In this document: in pieces, positions 60,970-64,000 of the stretch
How the letters are laid out: every line of letters starts with the position of its first letter
Numbering within the stretch: position 1 is the stretch's first letter
Origin: Symbiodinium natans
Taxonomy: Eukaryota > Sar > Dinophyceae > Suessiales > Symbiodiniaceae
Assembly (NCBI GenBank): GCA_905221605.1
Contig: CAJNDS010002235.1
Location: 318,843-382,842 of the forward strand
Length of the DNA: 64,000 nt
Reading direction: 5' to 3'
The notes under the pieces: model-generated
Database searches by the model: none
Told to the model about the DNA's origin: nothing
The model's input: only the letters and a program-made list of their open reading frames with translations
Program-made: the position numbers and the translations under genes

Positions 60970-61345
60970 CACTCATGCCTTGGCTAAGCCTTCGTGGGGT
61001 CTCTGCTCCGCCTGCAGCACAGCGCCAGAAGGAACACGAGCTTTCCGGTGGGGGGGTCTTACCTGAAGATACTAAGGGTCCATGTACCTTTCTAGTACAT
61101 ACTTGGTCCTAAAAGGGGTTCCTATAATGCAGGGGTCTTAGGGGCTGTTTGGCTACATGCTAAGCTTCGGGTGCTGTCTCCAGATGGAAGGAGCTCACCT
61201 GAGACATGCAAGCTTGTGTTACACAAACGAAGGCAAAAGTCCCTACTGTGGCTCATGAATCTTGAAGAACGCTTTGGGCTTGCAAGGTTCTTCAGGAATT
61301 CTTGCCGCGCATGATGCTGACAGCCTGAGTGCGATGTATGAAAAT
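60970..61345. repeat. Segmental duplication, copy 1
   Basis: Shares with 61618-62040 the blocks GGGGTCTCTGCTCCGCCTGC, AGCGCCAGAAGGAACACGAG and GCGCATGATGCTGACAG, in the same order and orientation. Includes a truncated IR-C copy (61074-61140) without a telomere-like tract. The 111-codon minus frame at 61122-61457 overlaps it; copy 2 is too diverged in that frame to support a gene. Confidence 0.8.
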
Positions 61346-61617
61346 GCGATCTAAGCAATCCCATCATGTTGTCGGGTACTTCAAAAGAGGATTCTCCAAT
61401 ATCTGGTGAATGTTGCTGGACACCAACTTTTTGGAAGCGCTCATTTCTGTCACACATCCTTCACCCGGAGTCCTAAGCTCGACATATCCTAAGACCCAAA
61501 ACCGACCCCCCCCCCCCCTCCCCAAACCCTAAGCCCCCTGCATCCCACCGTAAACCCTAAACCCTAAACCTTAAACTCTAAACCCTAAACCCTGAACCCT
61601 GAACCCTGAACCTCCAC

Positions 61618-62040
61618 TTACCGATGCCTTGGCTGGGCCTTCGCGGGGTCTCTGCTCCGCCTGCAGCACAGCGCCAGAAGGAACACGAGCTTTCGGGCGG
61701 GAGGTCTTACCCTAAGGATCCATGTACCCAAAAAGTATAGGGTTTAGGGTTTTTAGGGTTTAGGGTTTAGGGTTTAGGGCTTCTAGTACATACTTGGGCC
61801 TTAACGGGGTTCCTATACAGTAGCTTTCGGGGCCCAAGTATATACTATGTAGGTACATGGATCCTGGGGGTTAGGGGTGTTTGCCTAACTGCTAAGCTTG
61901 TTTACTGTGTGGATGGAAAGAGGGGAGCAAGTGGATCCAGGAGTACTCGCAACTTGGGCTTGTAGGGTTCTTCAGCCATGGATCACAGATCTTTTCCACG
62001 CATGATGCTGACAGGTTGTGTGCGATGTATGAATGCGATC
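61618..62040. repeat. Segmental duplication, copy 2
   Basis: A direct repeat of 60970-61345 at about 80-90% identity in the conserved blocks. It differs by carrying a telomere-like tract (61737-61780) inside its IR-C element and by keeping the IR-C right end. Confidence 0.8.
61714..61865. mobile_element. IR-C element split by a telomere-like tract (copy 9)
   Basis: AAGGATCCATGTACCC at the left and GTAGGTACATGGATCCT at the right. About six TTTAGGG units lie near the left arm, just before TTCTAGTACATACTTGGG. The paralogous element at 61074 reads GTACCTTTCTAGTACATACTTG without the tract. Confidence 0.85.
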
Positions 62041-62180
62041 CTAAACCCTAAACCCTAAACCCGAAACCCTAAACCCCAAACCCATGACGTCACCGCTACG
62101 CCATCGCGTTGGCCAGCACGTGGTCCGATTTGCTCACGAGATTCGGCTGCAATATCATCTTCCACAAGTCAAACCCTGTC

Positions 62181-62292
62181 AATGTGGGGTTTAGGAAAAT
62201 AGGGAACCCCTAAAATAGACCCCCCAACTGGTCGGATTCCCTTATCAAAAGGACCCCAAATAAGGTACCCTCATTTTCGGAAACTCGCATGT
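62181..62292. mobile_element. Inverted-repeat element, family IR-F, copy 6
   Basis: AATGTGGGGTTTAGGAAAAT at the left and ATTTTCGGAAACTCGCATGT at the right, with AGGGAACCCCTAAAATAG and AAGGACCCCAAATAAGG inside. Confidence 0.7.
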
Positions 62293-62549
62293 ACTGCGGT
62301 GTGCTATACTGTGTTGAATCGGCAGCTACCGCGCTTCGTCAAAACTTACCAGAACGCCTCAACTAATCTCCGAACCTTGTGAATTGAATAGGCCCCGAAC
62401 ACGAACCGCCTAAAGCCCTAACCCTAAACCCTTACCGTGCCCTAAACCCTGAACCCTAAACCCTAAACCCTAACCCTTACCGTATCCTCGCAAGATCTCG
62501 TGCGAACTATCCTGGGCAACTGCCCAGTGCAGACCCCTAAACCTCTACC

Positions 62550-62754
62550 TAGGTTGCCCAGTAACCTAGGATGAAAAAGGGTGCCCTTTTTTGCTTAAAG
62601 GGGTTTATAAGGGAACCTAAACCTACCAAAAAGGGAATAAGGGTACCCCTAGGGCTCCAAGGATACAAATAATACCTACATTGGGGTCAACAGTCTATGA
62701 ATAGTACCTACTTTGGCCTATATTTGAAGCCTTAGGGTACTACTGGGCATCCTA
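62550..62754. mobile_element. Inverted-repeat element IR-M
   Basis: About 205 bp between TAGGTTGCCCAGTAACC and GGTACTACTGGGCATCCTA. Partial relatives are at about 33145-33220, 33785-33830 and 43545-43640. It is non-coding. Confidence 0.65.
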
Positions 62755-63014
62755 GCTACAGGCTCTACAGCACAAAGACATCTCAGCTTTGGTGTTTGGC
62801 GGGATGTCTCATGCTACAGGCTGAAGCATTCCGTACCTTCCACCCTAAAGCCAAAACACGGTTTAGGGTTTAGGGTTTAGGGTTCAGGGTTTAGGGCTTA
62901 GGGTTTCGGGTTGACGTTGAGGCCCAAATGCCCCACCCCCCCCCCCCCCCCAAAGTACCAAACGCAGTAGAGCTCCCTGGAATGCTTCAAGCACAGCAGA
63001 CCGTCAGCTCCATT

Positions 63015-63205
63015 CAGGGATTTAGGGTTTAAGGGCTAAGGGTTCAAGGGTTTAAGGGTTTCGGGGTTTTAACGGTTTTGAGGGCGTCGAGGGTTTAAGG
63101 GTTTAAGGGCTTTTAAGGGTTAAGAGTTCAAGGGTTCAAGGGTTCAAGGGTTTAAGGGTTTTAACGGTTTCCAGGGTGTTAAGGGTTTAAGGGCTTTTAA
63201 GGGTT
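63015..63205. repeat. Degenerate GGGTTTAA / GGGTTCAA octamer zone
   Basis: An 8-bp variant of the telomere-like repeat with one extra A, interspersed with TTTTAAGGG words. It is locally consistent but imperfect. Confidence 0.75.
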
Positions 63206-63687
63206 TTCCACTCGGCGCTTAACCCTGAACCCTTAACCCGAAGTATGTAAGGGTCTACAGCCTTAATGGGGGGCAAAGCATCCCTAACCCCCCTGCAACT
63301 TGAAAGATGCTAAAGTTTAAAAAAATGACCTCCTCGAAACTTTCCTCCAACATGTCTCGAAACTCCACGGAAATTGAAACTCCAACCCTTACTAAACCCT
63401 AAACCCTAAACCCTAGACCCTAAACCCTAAACCCTAAACCCTAAACCCTAAACAACCCTTAATACTTCCATCAACCCTGACACCCTAGAACCAAAACCGG
63501 GCATGCTGTGAGGTAAACGAGGGCCCGGCCGGACTTTCTGGGAGTCCCGGCTTCGCCTTAAGGTGTGAAGTGTTAGGGAACTTAGGGTTTAGGGTTTAGG
63601 GTTTAGGGTTTAGGGTTTAGGGTTTAGGGTTTACGGTTCAGGGTCGGGCTTACTGTCGTTTAGGGGTTTAGGGTTGGCACGTTCGCC

Positions 63688-63793
63688 TGCTAACAGTCCT
63701 TGATATGGGGATATAATACGGCGGGGGGGGGGGGGGGTACTATGATCCCTATTAAGGACTGTTAGACTATTAGCCAAAGGGGGAACATCCCAA
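63688..63793. mobile_element. IR-E element with 15-base poly-G loop
   Basis: Left inner arm TGCTAACAGTCCTTGATATG and right side ATTAAGGACTGTTAG then GGGGGAACATCCCAAG. The outer left end is lost. Poly-G at 63723-63737. Confidence 0.75.
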
Positions 63794-64000
63794 GTTTAGG
63801 GTTTAGGGCTTGGGGTGATTCTGAAGCCCTGTAGAAGTTGCGGGATCCTCCGCGACCACCACTAAGCCGTCAAAGATTCCTAAACCCAAGAAGCCTAAAC
63901 CCGAAACCCTAAACCCCAAAATCCAATCCCAAGAGAAAGCCTTAACACCCCCAGACGGTGTAGGGTTTACGCTTTTTGGGGGGGGGGGGGGGGTAAGCGC

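Larger units (their letters stand above)
62041..64000. repeat. Gene-free mosaic to the end of the window
   Basis: Telomere-like tracts (62041-62085, 62860-62912, 63388-63453, 63583-63634), IR-F and IR-M elements, a C run (62936-62952), a GGGTTTAA/GGGTTCAA octamer zone (63015-63205), an IR-E copy with a 15-base G run (63688-63793) and a final G run (63977-63993). No gene. Confidence 0.75.

Noticed and set aside
61122-61457. 111-codon minus-strand frame in segmental copy 1
   Set aside because: The paralogous copy at 61870-62040 is broken by indels in that frame, so there is no sign of coding constraint.

Overview
The window reads as nuclear DNA of a dinoflagellate, most likely a Symbiodiniaceae-type alga. 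Three things point there. Very many interstitial tracts of the 7-mer TTTAGGG/CCCTAAA lie in both orientations. The LTRs of the retroelement carry TTTGGCTCAAG followed by GGCTCAAG, which matches the 3' end of the dinoflagellate spliced leader. The only two convincing genes are a Ty1/copia polyprotein and an RCC1-repeat protein. Species is not determinable by reading, and another TTTAGGG-type protist cannot be formally excluded.

Layout. Positions 1-33.7 kb and 36.2-44.9 kb are gene-poor mosaic: short telomere-like tracts, degenerate variants of them, small hairpin-forming inverted-repeat elements (MITE-like, here called IR-A to IR-P), homopolymer G/C runs and microsatellites. Tandem blocks stand out at 10.5-11.7 kb (about 390-bp unit), 21.2-21.5 kb (GA-rich), 23.0-23.2 kb (9-bp unit), 28.4-29.35 kb, 34.47-35.3 kb (117-bp unit inside the RCC1 gene), 38.6-38.9 kb and 58.3-58.5 kb. 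A 599-bp terminal-inverted-repeat element lies at 31101-31699. The RCC1-type gene is on the minus strand at 34468-35547.

The centrepiece is a complete, apparently young LTR retrotransposon at 44887-54814 (9,928 bp). It has two LTRs of 230 bp identical by eye, a 5-bp target duplication CCCTA inside a CCCTAAA tract, a primer-binding site that matches the anticodon arm of initiator tRNA-Met (as in Drosophila copia), a polypurine tract, and one uninterrupted 3,073-codon frame. Domain order is Gag with CCCH and CCHC fingers, two tandem aspartic-protease-like units (DTA then DSG), a cytosine-C5-methyltransferase-like domain, integrase (HHCC, D-D-35-E), a 2OG-Fe(II) dioxygenase-like domain resembling the TET/JBP class, reverse transcriptase (YVDD), RNase H, and a C-terminal extension with two hydrophobic segments and a Cys/His cluster. 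A writer-like and an eraser-like DNA-modification domain in one retroelement is the most exciting observation here.

The second theme is how the telomere-like tracts arrive. Several interrupt otherwise recognisable inverted-repeat elements at one point. At least seven others are flanked by direct duplications of 14 to about 53 bp of unique sequence. That is the pattern expected if telomere repeats were added at staggered double-strand breaks. One duplicated segment pair (61.0 and 61.65 kb) gives a with-tract and without-tract comparison. From 54.8 kb to the end the mosaic resumes. No tRNA, rRNA or further protein gene could be supported.
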